Positions 52,508-60,591 of a DNA stretch of 64,000 nt are shown piece after piece. Each line of letters starts with the position of its first letter. Within the stretch, counting starts at the first letter, position 1. Below the pieces are notes generated by a model that did no database searches, was not told the origin of the DNA, and worked only from the letters and a program-made list of their open reading frames with translations. Origin of the DNA: an uncultured Rhodospirillales bacterium (GTDB lineage Bacteria > Pseudomonadota > Alphaproteobacteria > ATCC43930 > CGMCC-115725); contig CAIKMD010000006.1 in assembly GCA_903828515.1 (NCBI GenBank), forward strand, positions 620,001-684,000. Direction: 5' to 3'. A program made the translations under genes and the position numbers.

Positions 52508-53479
52508 ATGATCGCATCGTCTGGGCGCGGCCCGATGGCCGTCATCGTCGCAACCGCGTTTTTCTTCTTTGCTGGGGCGTCCGCGTGGGCGGACACCACG
52601 CTGAACGTCGGCAAGGCCTCGCCGACGTCGGATGCGATCATTCCGGTCAATGTCGGCGACGAACTCGGCATCTTCAAGAAACACGGGCTCGATCTGAAAA
52701 TCGTCGAATTCGGCGGCGGCAGCAAGATGGCGCAGGCCCTGGTCGCGGGCGCGATCGATATCGGCGACGGCGCCGGTACCGAGATGGCCTTCGTCGCCAA
52801 AGGTGCGCCGATGATCGCCGTCTGCGAGAGCACGTCGACCGCGCCGTTTCTCGGCATCGGCCTGCCGTGGGACTCGCCGATCAAGTCGCTGGCGGATCTG
52901 AAGGGCAAGATCATTGGCGTCTCCAGTCCCGGCTCGTTCAGCGACTGGTCCGGCCACGAGTTGTCGCGCAAGCAGGGTTGGGGCGAGAACGGCGTGACGA
53001 CGGTCGGGATCGGCAACGGTGCGGTGACCTATCTGGCGGCGTTCCGCACCCATCAGGTCGATGCCGTGATCGGCAACACCGCGCAGTTCCTCGCCTTCGA
53101 GCAAACCAAGGACGGGCGCCTGCTCGCGCCGGTCTCGAGCTATGAGGGCAAGGTCGCTTCGGGCACGCTCTTCGCCTCGAACCAGTTGATCGCGAGCAAT
53201 CCCGCCGCAGTCCGCGCCTTCCTTGCCGCCTGGATGGAGACGGTGGATTACATGCGGGCGCACAAGGCCGAGACGGTGAAGCTCGAAAGCAAGATCAACC
53301 AGTTCAACGAAGACGTCATGTCGCGGGAATACGATCTCACGATCGGCATGTTCACCAAGGATTGCCGGTTCGATCCTGAATCGCTGGCGGCCTTGAAGCG
53401 CTCTTTCAACGATTTGAAGCTGGTCGAAGGCGACGTCGACATGTCGAAGCTTTACACCGACGCCTATTTGCCGAAATAG
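52508..53479 (+). CDS. NitT/TauT-type ABC substrate-binding protein, copy 3
   Basis: This 323-residue NMT1-superfamily binding protein has a signal peptide ending in AGASAWA before DTTLNVGKASPTSDAIIPVNVGDELGIF. PIKSLADLKGKIIGVSSPGSFSDWSGHEL matches the family. ATG 52508 follows GGGAGGGCGTTTC. It converges on Pht5-like copy 3, 17 bases away. Three such binding proteins (copies 1-3) lie within 5 kb; their ligands may be successive intermediates or alternatives. Confidence 0.88.
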   Translation: MIASSGRGPMAVIVATAFFFFAGASAWADTTLNVGKASPTSDAIIPVNVGDELGIFKKHGLDLKIVEFGGGSKMAQALVAGAIDIGDGAGTEMAFVAKGAPMIAVCESTSTAPFLGIGLPWDSPIKSLADLKGKIIGVSSPGSFSDWSGHELSRKQGWGENGVTTVGIGNGAVTYLAAFRTHQVDAVIGNTAQFLAFEQTKDGRLLAPVSSYEGKVASGTLFASNQLIASNPAAVRAFLAAWMETVDYMRAHKAETVKLESKINQFNEDVMSREYDLTIGMFTKDCRFDPESLAALKRSFNDLKLVEGDVDMSKLYTDAYLPK

Positions 53480-53496
53480 GCGCCGGCGCTTCCTCT

Positions 53497-54492
53497 TTAT
53501 GAATCGATCGCGTTCGGCGCGAAGAGTTCTTCCATCGTCATGACGCGGGGCGTCAGCCCCTGCTGGTTGGAATATTTCGCCACGGTGTCGAGCACCGCGC
53601 GGTTGGCGGTGACGCCGTGTTTGACCAGCCGCGTTGCCAGTGCCTTGCGGTAGTCGGGCGGCACCAAGCCGGTATCCAGATGATAGGCGACCTGCTCGCG
53701 CCGGTCGGCGTCGGCGATGTCGCTCGCCTGGTTGAACGCCTTGATGATGTTGAGCACCACCCAGGGGTCGCGCTCGAACACGGCGCGCTTGACCACCATG
53801 CCGTGATTGATCGGAAAGGTGCCGGTTTTCTTGTAGTAGCGGATCGCCTCGGCCGACGAATCGGGAAAGAGCGGTTTGATGTCGGGATGGCTTTCGAGAT
53901 CCACCGTGCTGCGGTCGATGACATCCGAATGCCGGTTATACGACATGCAGGCGTCGATCTCGCCCGATACCAGCATCGAGCCGATGCTTTTCTCCGGCGG
54001 AATCCGGTTGATGGTGACGCCCGGCGCTCCCGTGAAACCCACCGCGCCGGCATGGCTGCGTTCGGGCAGGCGCTCCATGAAGAATGTGAGGTCCTTGGGC
54101 TCGACGCCGAATTCGCTCTGGAGCACGCCGCGAGTCCAGAGCGCCGAGGTCTGGATATATTCCGGCACGCCGATGCGCTTGCCCTTGAGGTCGGCGGGTT
54201 TGTCGATCCTGGCGTCTTTCCGGACGAAGATGCCGGTATGATAAAAACGTCTTGTCGTGAACACCGGAATGCCGACGAACCGGTCGTCGCCCCGCGCGCG
54301 GATCATCATCATCTCCGACATCGACAATTCGGAAACGTCGAACTCGGCGAAGCGCAATTGCCGCCAGAACATTTCCGCCGGGCCGATGACGGTGCGGGTG
54401 AAATCGATGCCGTCGAATTTGACCCGCCCGTCGATGATCGGCCAGGTGCGCGGATTGCTGGTGATGGCGAGACTGAGCTTCAGATCGGTCAT
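53497..54492 (-). CDS. Pht5-like (4,5-dihydroxyphthalate decarboxylase family) protein, copy 3
   Basis: This 331-residue protein starts MTDLKLSLAITSNPRTWPIIDGRVKFDGIDF, with no signal peptide. FDVSELSMSEMMMIRARGDDRFVGIPVFTTRRFYHTGIF and GKRIGVPEYIQTSALWTRGVL continue the family pattern. It is closely related to copy 4 at 59434 (SLA.TSNPRT.P.IDGR, DDRFVGIPVFTT.RF.HT), and their upstream regions are also alike. ATG 54492 has GGGAAGGAAAC in front. A cytoplasmic decarboxylase or related lyase is inferred. Confidence 0.86.
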   Translation of the reverse strand: MTDLKLSLAITSNPRTWPIIDGRVKFDGIDFTRTVIGPAEMFWRQLRFAEFDVSELSMSEMMMIRARGDDRFVGIPVFTTRRFYHTGIFVRKDARIDKPADLKGKRIGVPEYIQTSALWTRGVLQSEFGVEPKDLTFFMERLPERSHAGAVGFTGAPGVTINRIPPEKSIGSMLVSGEIDACMSYNRHSDVIDRSTVDLESHPDIKPLFPDSSAEAIRYYKKTGTFPINHGMVVKRAVFERDPWVVLNIIKAFNQASDIADADRREQVAYHLDTGLVPPDYRKALATRLVKHGVTANRAVLDTVAKYSNQQGLTPRVMTMEELFAPNAIDS

Positions 54493-54854
54493 GTTTCCTT
54501 CCCTGCGGTGGGCGGCGTTGCGCCCGACGAAACTATGACGAACGGCTGCCCGACGCACAACCGCCCGCCTTTCGGGACGCGTCGCTTGGCCGTCACTGCT
54601 CAGGAAACGAACGTGAAGCACGGAAAGTGTTCAGATGTCGTCGCGGTTGTGTGCTCGCCCGCGCTCGCGATCGGCCCAGCCAAAATCCCGCGTGAGGTCG
54701 GTGACTCGTGGATTTGTCCGGCAAATGACGCGGGTGCCGGTTGGCTGGACGTTCGGTGCGGTCGAGTGCCTTTGGCTGGCACATGGTTTGCTTCGGTAAT
54801 CGCATGGGGAGTTGATGCCCGGGGACAACGCGCGACTTGCGTAGGAGTTCACCG
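54493..54854. other. 362-base divergent intergenic region
   Basis: The right half holds no convincing gene on either strand; short frames there are shadows. The left part holds the promoter of Pht5-like copy 3 (54532-54560). The right end holds TAGGAGTTCACCG, the ribosome site of the ABC ATPase gene. I see no strong palindrome in the remaining 250 bases. Confidence 0.5.
54532..54560 (-). promoter_or_regulatory. Promoter of Pht5-like copy 3
   Basis: On the minus strand, TTGTGC (54560-54555) and CATAGT (54537-54532) are separated by exactly 17 bases. The same boxes (TTGTGC-17-CATAAT) stand at 60460-60488 before copy 4, inside a 52-base segment with 41 identities between the two loci. Conservation of the boxes and their spacing supports a real sigma-70-type promoter. 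Confidence 0.65.
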
Positions 54855-55634
54855 ATGCCCTCTGCCAAGCTCGAACTGCGATCCATCGCGATGGTGTTCT
54901 CGTCCTCCGCCGGGGCGGTGGATGCGCTGACGCCGGTGTCTTTCGCGATCGAGGAAGGCAGTTTCGTCAGCGTGATCGGCCCGTCGGGCTGCGGCAAGAG
55001 TACGCTCTTCAACATCATTGCCGGTTTGCAGGCGCCGAGCGGCGGCTCGGTCGTCATCGACGACGAGGACGCGACCGGAACGATCGGCCGCGTCGGCTAC
55101 ATGCTGCAAAAAGACCTGCTCCTGCCATGGCGCACCGTGCTCGACAATGTCGTGCTCGGCATGGAGATCAAGGGCGTGTCGCGCCAACGCGCGCACGCGA
55201 CGGCGCTGCCTTATCTCGCGCGTTACGGTCTCGGCGGTTTCGAGCATCGCTATCCGCGCGAACTCTCGGGCGGCATGCGGCAACGCGCGGCGCTGTTGCG
55301 CACGCTTCTGCTCGATACCGATGTCATCCTGCTCGACGAGCCGTTCGGCGCGCTCGATGCACAAACCCGCGCGAGCATGCAGGAATGGCTGTTGCAGCTC
55401 TGGGCCGATTTCCGCAAGACGGTGGTGTTCGTCACCCACGATGTCGACGAGGCGATCTATCTCTCCGACGAAATCGTGGTGATGAGCGCGCGGCCCGGTC
55501 GCGTGGTCGATCGGATCGCCGTCCCGCTGGCGCGGCCCCGGCCGCGCCTGATCACCAACGCGCGGGAATTCATCGCGATCAAGGAACGCTGCCTCGACCA
55601 TCTCGCGCCGCCGGTCGCCGAGTGCGCGGCATGA
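54855..55634 (+). CDS. ABC ATPase, NitT/TauT type
   Basis: This 259-residue importer ATPase of the SsuB/TauB/NrtD group has Walker A GPSGCGKST, the Q-loop LQKDLLLPWRTVLDN, the signature LSGGMRQR, Walker B DVILLDEPFGALD and the switch THDVDEA. ATG 54855 has TAGGAG upstream. The stop overlaps the permease start by four bases. With the permease and binding protein that follow it forms the only complete NitT-type importer in the window. It may also serve the orphan binding proteins nearby (inference). Confidence 0.94.
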   Translation: MPSAKLELRSIAMVFSSSAGAVDALTPVSFAIEEGSFVSVIGPSGCGKSTLFNIIAGLQAPSGGSVVIDDEDATGTIGRVGYMLQKDLLLPWRTVLDNVVLGMEIKGVSRQRAHATALPYLARYGLGGFEHRYPRELSGGMRQRAALLRTLLLDTDVILLDEPFGALDAQTRASMQEWLLQLWADFRKTVVFVTHDVDEAIYLSDEIVVMSARPGRVVDRIAVPLARPRPRLITNAREFIAIKERCLDHLAPPVAECAA

Positions 55635-56527
55635 GTGTGCGTGGTCTGGCTCCTGTCGCGCCCGGCAAGCCGCGGGAGCCGGCATCCGCGATGCGCCGCT
55701 TCGCTGGGTTTCGCTTCCCCAGCGTCTTTCTCGGCCATCGCGCCTATCGCCGGTTGCCGGTTCAGCATGAATGGGCGCCGCGCTGGATCATGGCCGCGCA
55801 GATCCTGCTCGTTGTTGCCCTGATCGGCGGGTGGCAGGCCGCCGCGTCGTGGAAGATCATCGATCCGTTCTTCTGGTCGCAGCCGAGCGCGATCTGGCAC
55901 ACGCTCACGCTCTTTTTCCTGAAAGGCGATGCGGTCACCGACATCGCCTATACGTTCGAGGCGACGATCATCGGCTTCGTCGTCGGCACCATCGCCGGCT
56001 CGCTCCTCGGCCTGTCCTTCTGGTGGTCGCGCAATTACGCCGCCATCGTCCAGCCCTTCATCATCTGTTTCGAATCGATTCCAAAACTGGCGCTGGCGCC
56101 GCTGATCATCCTGATCTTCGGCATCGGAATGACCTCGAAGGTCGCGATCGCCGTCGCCCTTACGGTGGTGGTCTCGACGCTGACCACCTATGCCGGGGTC
56201 AAGGCGGTCGATCCCGACAGCGAGCGCCTGTTCTATTCGCTCGGCGCGAGCCGGTTTCAGGTCTTTCGCAAGCTGGTCATTCCGGCCGTCATGCCGTGGA
56301 CGATTTCGGTGCTCCGCGTGAATATCGGCCTCGCGCTGACCGGCGCCATCGTCGGCGAGTTCATCTCCTCGCAGCACGGTCTCGGACGCGAAATTCTTTA
56401 CGCCGGACAGACCTACGACATCGCCCTCGTCTGGGTCGCGGTGCTGGTTCTCGCCGCCTTCTCGATGATCATGTACGTCGCGGTGTCCCAGCTCGAAAAG
56501 CTTTTGCGCAAAGGGGTGGCCCATTGA
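55631..56527 (+). CDS. ABC permease, NitT/TauT type
   Basis: This 298-residue inner-membrane permease has about six hydrophobic segments. FFWSQPSAIWHTL is the family-specific start of the core, and SLGASRFQVFRKLVIPAVMPW the ATPase-contact EAA loop; ALTGAIVGEFISSQHGLGR is the SsuC/TauC-type signature. The ATG at 55631 overlaps the ATPase stop, fixing the start; a longer frame upstream is the shadow of the ATPase gene. Confidence 0.93.
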   Translation: MSVRGLAPVAPGKPREPASAMRRFAGFRFPSVFLGHRAYRRLPVQHEWAPRWIMAAQILLVVALIGGWQAAASWKIIDPFFWSQPSAIWHTLTLFFLKGDAVTDIAYTFEATIIGFVVGTIAGSLLGLSFWWSRNYAAIVQPFIICFESIPKLALAPLIILIFGIGMTSKVAIAVALTVVVSTLTTYAGVKAVDPDSERLFYSLGASRFQVFRKLVIPAVMPWTISVLRVNIGLALTGAIVGEFISSQHGLGREILYAGQTYDIALVWVAVLVLAAFSMIMYVAVSQLEKLLRKGVAH

Positions 56528-56571
56528 GGTTGCGCGATCGTTCCACCCACCAACAATGGAGGCTCGATCCT

Positions 56572-57564
56572 GTGCGTATTTTATCGAAAGGACTGATGGC
56601 GGTCGCGTTGCTCTGCGCGGCTTCCTTGCCGGTTTCGGCCGAGACGAAATCGCTCATCGTCGCCGAGCCGACCCACGGCGTCGGCTACCTGCCGCTCTAT
56701 GTCGCGGTCAACAAGGGCTATTTCGCCGCCGAGGGTCTCGACATCAAGGTGATGACCTTGGAAGGCGGCAGCGCGCATACCAACGCGGTGCTGAGCGGCC
56801 AGGCGTTCTCCTTCATCGGCGGGCCCGAACATGACGCTTTCGCCAAACTCAAAGGCGCCGAACTGCGCTCGGTGGTGAACGTCGTCGATCGCGGTAACGT
56901 CTATCTGGTCGCCGCGACCGGCAAGGGGCCGACCGATAAAAACTACGGTCCCTATCTCAAGGGCAAGGTGATCGATCCGGGGCTCTTCGGCGGCACGCCG
57001 AATTCGATCACGCGTTATCTCCTGACCGTCTGGGGCCTCGACCCGAAGGCCGACGTGACCCTGACCGAGACGACGACCGCCGGCATCTTGGCGGCTGTGA
57101 AGACCGGTGCGGCCACAGTCGCCGCGGTCAGCGAGCCGATGATGACCCAGGCGATCCGTCAGAACATCTGGGCCGAGCCGTTCTACAACGTGCCGAAAGA
57201 ACTGGGGCCTTACGCCTATTCGACGCTCAACGTGCGGCTCGAGTCGATCCAGAAGGATCCGGATGCGGTGGCCGGTTTCGTGCGCGGCGTCATCAAGGGC
57301 CTGCACGAGACCTATGCCCATCCCGACGAGGCGATGGCGATCGCGCAAAAAGAATTTCCGACGATGGCGCCCGAGGATCTGAAAGCGACCCTCGACCGGA
57401 CCTTCGCCGACCAGTTGTGGAGCCATGACGGGATGGTCTCGCGCGAATCCTGGACCACGGCGCAAAAGGTCGTGCGTGGCGCGGACATTCTCAAGGCCGA
57501 TGTCGCCTATGACGACATCATCGACATGCAGTTCGTGAAATCGATCATCGCCAGCGGTAAATGA
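56572..57564 (+). CDS. NitT/TauT-type ABC substrate-binding protein, copy 4
   Basis: This 330-residue binding protein is cotranscribed with the ATPase and permease (44-base gap). A Sec signal is seen (RILSKGLMAVALLCAASLPVSA). THGVGYLPLYVAVNKGYFAAEGLDIKV is the mature start typical of the family. The GTG at 56572 has GGAGG nine bases upstream and is preferred to an internal ATG at 56596. It completes the ABC set and is followed 35 bases later by an isochorismatase-like hydrolase, suggesting that the ligand is a substrate of that enzyme. Confidence 0.9.
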   Translation: MRILSKGLMAVALLCAASLPVSAETKSLIVAEPTHGVGYLPLYVAVNKGYFAAEGLDIKVMTLEGGSAHTNAVLSGQAFSFIGGPEHDAFAKLKGAELRSVVNVVDRGNVYLVAATGKGPTDKNYGPYLKGKVIDPGLFGGTPNSITRYLLTVWGLDPKADVTLTETTTAGILAAVKTGAATVAAVSEPMMTQAIRQNIWAEPFYNVPKELGPYAYSTLNVRLESIQKDPDAVAGFVRGVIKGLHETYAHPDEAMAIAQKEFPTMAPEDLKATLDRTFADQLWSHDGMVSRESWTTAQKVVRGADILKADVAYDDIIDMQFVKSIIASGK

Positions 57565-57599
57565 CGTAATTTTTTCGCCAGACAGAAAAGGAGTGAATG

Positions 57600-58340
57600 A
57601 TGTCCGAGCCGATCTGGAACCAATTCCTGACCGAACGCGACAAGCAGGTCTTCGACGCCGCCGGCTATGCCGCACCGGGCGGGTTCGGCAAGCGTCCGGC
57701 CTTGCTGATCATCGACGTGAACTACGCGTTTTGCGGCGAAAGCCCCGAGCCGATTCTCGAATCGATCAAGCGCTGGCGGAATTCCTGCGGCGATGAAGGT
57801 TGGACCTCGATCGGCTACATCCGCAAACTGATCGACGCGGCGCACGACAAGGGCATTCCGGTGATTTACACGACCGGCATCCGCCGCGAGGACAATTGGG
57901 ATTCCGGAAGCTGGTCGTGGAAGAACTCGCGCAGCGGTGAACGCGAGCGGACGGCCGGAACCAATCGCGACGGCAACGACATCGTCGATGAGATCGCACC
58001 GGCGCCGCAGGACATCGTCGTGCGCAAGCAGAAGCCGAGCGGCTTCTTCGGCACCAACATGCTGAGCTATCTGATGCTGCTTGGCTGCGACAGCGTGGTC
58101 GTTACCGGCACGACGACCAGCGGTTGCGTGCGCGCGACCGTGCTCGACGCCTTCAGCAACAACATGCACGTCGCGATCGCGGAGGAGGGGTGCTTCGACC
58201 GCTCGCAGGCAAGCCACGCGATCAACCTTTGCGACATGAACGCCAAATACGCCGACGTGGTGAAGACCGACGAAGTGATCGCCTATTTCGGCGGTCTTCC
58301 GGCGGGCCAGTTCGACCTACCCAAGGGCAACGCCGCCTAA
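57600..58340 (+). CDS. Isochorismatase-like cysteine hydrolase
   Basis: This 246-residue protein has the isochorismatase/N-carbamoylsarcosine amidohydrolase fold. The triad is Asp39 (LIIDVNYAF), Lys143 (VVRKQKPSGFFGT) and Cys176 (TTTSGCVRATVLDAF), with a cis-peptide region before it. The family mostly hydrolyses C-N bonds (carbamoylsarcosine, nicotinamide, maleamate). ATG 57600 gives better ribosome spacing than 57597. It is the fourth gene of the ATPase-permease-binding protein operon. Its end overlaps the convergent gene by four bases. An imported amide or carbamoyl compound is a reasonable guess. Confidence 0.88.
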   Translation: MSEPIWNQFLTERDKQVFDAAGYAAPGGFGKRPALLIIDVNYAFCGESPEPILESIKRWRNSCGDEGWTSIGYIRKLIDAAHDKGIPVIYTTGIRREDNWDSGSWSWKNSRSGERERTAGTNRDGNDIVDEIAPAPQDIVVRKQKPSGFFGTNMLSYLMLLGCDSVVVTGTTTSGCVRATVLDAFSNNMHVAIAEEGCFDRSQASHAINLCDMNAKYADVVKTDEVIAYFGGLPAGQFDLPKGNAA

Positions 58341-59437
58341 GGCGTCGAGCGGCGCAGCTGCTTGACGTAGCCGACCGCCTCTTCCAACGCGGCGGCCTCT
58401 TCTTCTCTCGGCGGGGCCAGGTATTTGGCACCGGGCAGACGGCCCTCGCCCGGCGCCGAAACGGTCGGAATGTCGTTTCGCCGGCTGTCCTCGTCCATCG
58501 CCTTGGCGAGCCGGTACTGCACGTCTTTTTGCAGGATCCAGTTGACGAAGACGCGCGCGGCATTCGGATGCGGCCGCTTGTTCATGACCGAAACCGTATT
58601 CCCGCCATCGGTCAAATGGCTGCTCTCGGGCGCGTTGCCGATGATGTGAAGGTCGATCTTCACGCCCGCGCCCGCCTGGACATAGGGCGCGATGAGCGAG
58701 CGCGTCGCCGGACCGATGGTGAACCAGACCGTGCCGCGCGCCATGTCCTCGACGACGGTTTGCATGTTCTGCTGAAAGCGGACGGCCTGGTCGACGACAA
58801 GTTTCTTCAAGCCTTCGTCGCCGAGGTTGGTGCGCAAATCGAGCGCGAAAGAGTGCCCGCTGCCCGGTGTCGCGGGATCCTGCCAGGCGATTTTTCCCTT
58901 GTAGGTGGGATCGAGCAGAATCTTGAGGCCCTGCTGCTGGACCTTCTCGGGCGGCACGAAAGCCGCGTTGTAAAACGGCGACGAGATGTAAGCCGACATC
59001 GAGAAAACATAGCGGTGCTGCACGTCGATCAGCGCCTGGTCCCATCCGCCCCACGCCGCCTCGTCCTTGACCTCGGGCAGGATGAGTTCCGGCAGAATCG
59101 GATCGACGGCGCCGTCCTTATAAAGCGCATAGACCGGATTGGGTCCGGCGGCGGCGACATCCCACAGATATTTTCCGGACGCGCGTTCGACGCGCACGCG
59201 CGCGACGAAATCCGGCGGCGAGATGCGCGATCCGTCGAGCTTGATCTTGGGAAAGGCGGCGGCGAATTCCCTGGTGACGAATTGCTGCCACGCCCGGTCC
59301 GATACCTCGTCGACGATGACGGTGCCTTCCTCTTCGGCGGCGGCAACCGTGCGATCCCATTCGACCTTCCAGTCCTGGGCAAATGCTGCCGACGCAAACG
59401 AAACGAGCGCGAGGAAAGCGAGGACGATCCGGTTCAT
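58337..59437 (-). CDS. Extracellular solute-binding protein (iron-type/family 1 fold)
   Basis: This 366-residue periplasmic protein of the SBP_bac_6/8-type group has a signal peptide ending ASAAFA before QDWKVEWDRTVAAAEEEGTVIV. AFVPPEKVQQQGLKILLDPTYKGKIAWQDPATPGSG is the domain 2 hallmark, and NKRPHPNAARVFVNWILQKDVQ the C-terminal one. It is only loosely related to the module A/B binding proteins. Its start overlaps the stop of Pht5-like copy 4 by four bases, so the two are translationally coupled. No permease is near. Confidence 0.87.
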   Translation of the reverse strand: MNRIVLAFLALVSFASAAFAQDWKVEWDRTVAAAEEEGTVIVDEVSDRAWQQFVTREFAAAFPKIKLDGSRISPPDFVARVRVERASGKYLWDVAAAGPNPVYALYKDGAVDPILPELILPEVKDEAAWGGWDQALIDVQHRYVFSMSAYISSPFYNAAFVPPEKVQQQGLKILLDPTYKGKIAWQDPATPGSGHSFALDLRTNLGDEGLKKLVVDQAVRFQQNMQTVVEDMARGTVWFTIGPATRSLIAPYVQAGAGVKIDLHIIGNAPESSHLTDGGNTVSVMNKRPHPNAARVFVNWILQKDVQYRLAKAMDEDSRRNDIPTVSAPGEGRLPGAKYLAPPREEEAAALEEAVGYVKQLRRSTP

Positions 59438-60423
59438 GAGCTGAGGGTGCTTTCGGCGAAAACTTCATCCATCGCGAGGACTCGTTTCGTGAAATCCTGT
59501 TCGCAGGCATAGCGGGCAATGGCTTCGAGCGTCTTGCGGTTGGGTCCGATGCCCTGCGCGAAGAGCGGCGTCGCGAGCGCGGCCCGATCCTGCGGGGGAA
59601 CCAGCCCCGTGTCGAAATGATTGGCGACGTGGTCCATGCGGTCTTTGTCGGCGATGCCGCTGGCCTTGCTGAAGGCTTTCAGGATGCTCTGCGCCACCCA
59701 CGGCGATTGCCGCGCGATCTCGCGCCGGATGATCATGCCGTGGTTGATCGGATAAATGCCCGTCTTCGCGTAATAACGGGCGCCTTCGGCGGCGCGATCC
59801 CGAAACAGCCGCTTGATGTCGGGATTGTCGGACAGATCCTGCGTACTGCGCTCGCCGGGATAGCCGCCGTAATAGACGAGGCAGGCCTGCAGCTCGCCCG
59901 ACAGCATCATCGACCCGAGACTCTTGTCGGGCGGCACGAAGTGGACCGTCACGCCGGGCGGCGGTTTGAAGCCGGTATTGACGTTGCTCTCTTCGGGGGC
60001 GCGTTCCATCCAGAATTCGAGATCGCGCGGCGTGACGCCGACCTCGTCCTGAAGGAACCCGCGAATCCAGAGCGCCGCGGTCTGCTGATACTCCGGCACG
60101 CCGACGCGTTTGCCTTTCAGATCGGCGGGACTGTCGATCTTGGCGTCGCGCCGCACCAGGATGTTGGTGTGGAAGAAGCGCTTGGTCGTGAAGACCGGGA
60201 TGCCGACGAACCGGTCGTCGCCCTGGTCGAGCAGCATCAACAGCGACGCCATCGACATTTCCGCCAGGTCGAACTCGGCATCGTGCAACTGGCGCGAAAA
60301 GATGGCGCCGGGATCGAGCACGGTTTTCACCAGATCGATGCCCTCGGGCACCGCGCGCCCGTCGATGACCGGACGAGTCCGGGGATTGGATGTGAGGGCA
60401 AGACTGAGCTTCAGATCGGCCAT
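59434..60423 (-). CDS. Pht5-like (4,5-dihydroxyphthalate decarboxylase family) protein, copy 4
   Basis: This 329-residue protein starts MADLKLSLALTSNPRTRPVIDGRAVPEGIDL, closest to copy 3. It has no signal peptide. FDLAEMSMASLLML, DDRFVGIPVFTTKRFFHTNILVRRDAKIDSPADLKGKRVGVPEYQQ and YYAKTGIYPINHGMIIRR follow the copy 3 order. GGGGGAGGATTC precedes ATG 60423. It is the first gene of a two-gene operon with a binding protein, and the promoter region resembles that of copy 3. Recent duplication is likely. Confidence 0.86.
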   Translation of the reverse strand: MADLKLSLALTSNPRTRPVIDGRAVPEGIDLVKTVLDPGAIFSRQLHDAEFDLAEMSMASLLMLLDQGDDRFVGIPVFTTKRFFHTNILVRRDAKIDSPADLKGKRVGVPEYQQTAALWIRGFLQDEVGVTPRDLEFWMERAPEESNVNTGFKPPPGVTVHFVPPDKSLGSMMLSGELQACLVYYGGYPGERSTQDLSDNPDIKRLFRDRAAEGARYYAKTGIYPINHGMIIRREIARQSPWVAQSILKAFSKASGIADKDRMDHVANHFDTGLVPPQDRAALATPLFAQGIGPNRKTLEAIARYACEQDFTKRVLAMDEVFAESTLSS

Positions 60424-60459
60424 GAATCCTCCCCCGCGTGCGGCGTTGCGTCTGACGAA

Positions 60460-60488
60460 ATTATGGCGAGGGAACGCGCGGCGCACAA
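60460..60488 (-). promoter_or_regulatory. Promoter of Pht5-like copy 4
   Basis: On the minus strand TTGTGC (60488-60483) and CATAAT (60465-60460) are 17 bases apart, a good sigma-70-type promoter. The boxes and much of the flanking sequence match the copy 3 upstream region. The predicted start lies about 30 bases before the gene. Confidence 0.68.
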
Positions 60489-60591
60489 CCGGTTGCCCGC
60501 GCCGGAGCGGGTTACGGCTTGACTCGACCACGCTCCCGGCCTTGTCTGATGGCAACGCGCAGATTAGTCGCGACAAGGTTGGGGAGGAACA

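Noticed and set aside
54593-55057. A minus-strand open frame across the start of the ABC ATPase gene
   Set aside because: Overlaps a strongly supported ATPase and has no recognisable domain; low-complexity shadow.
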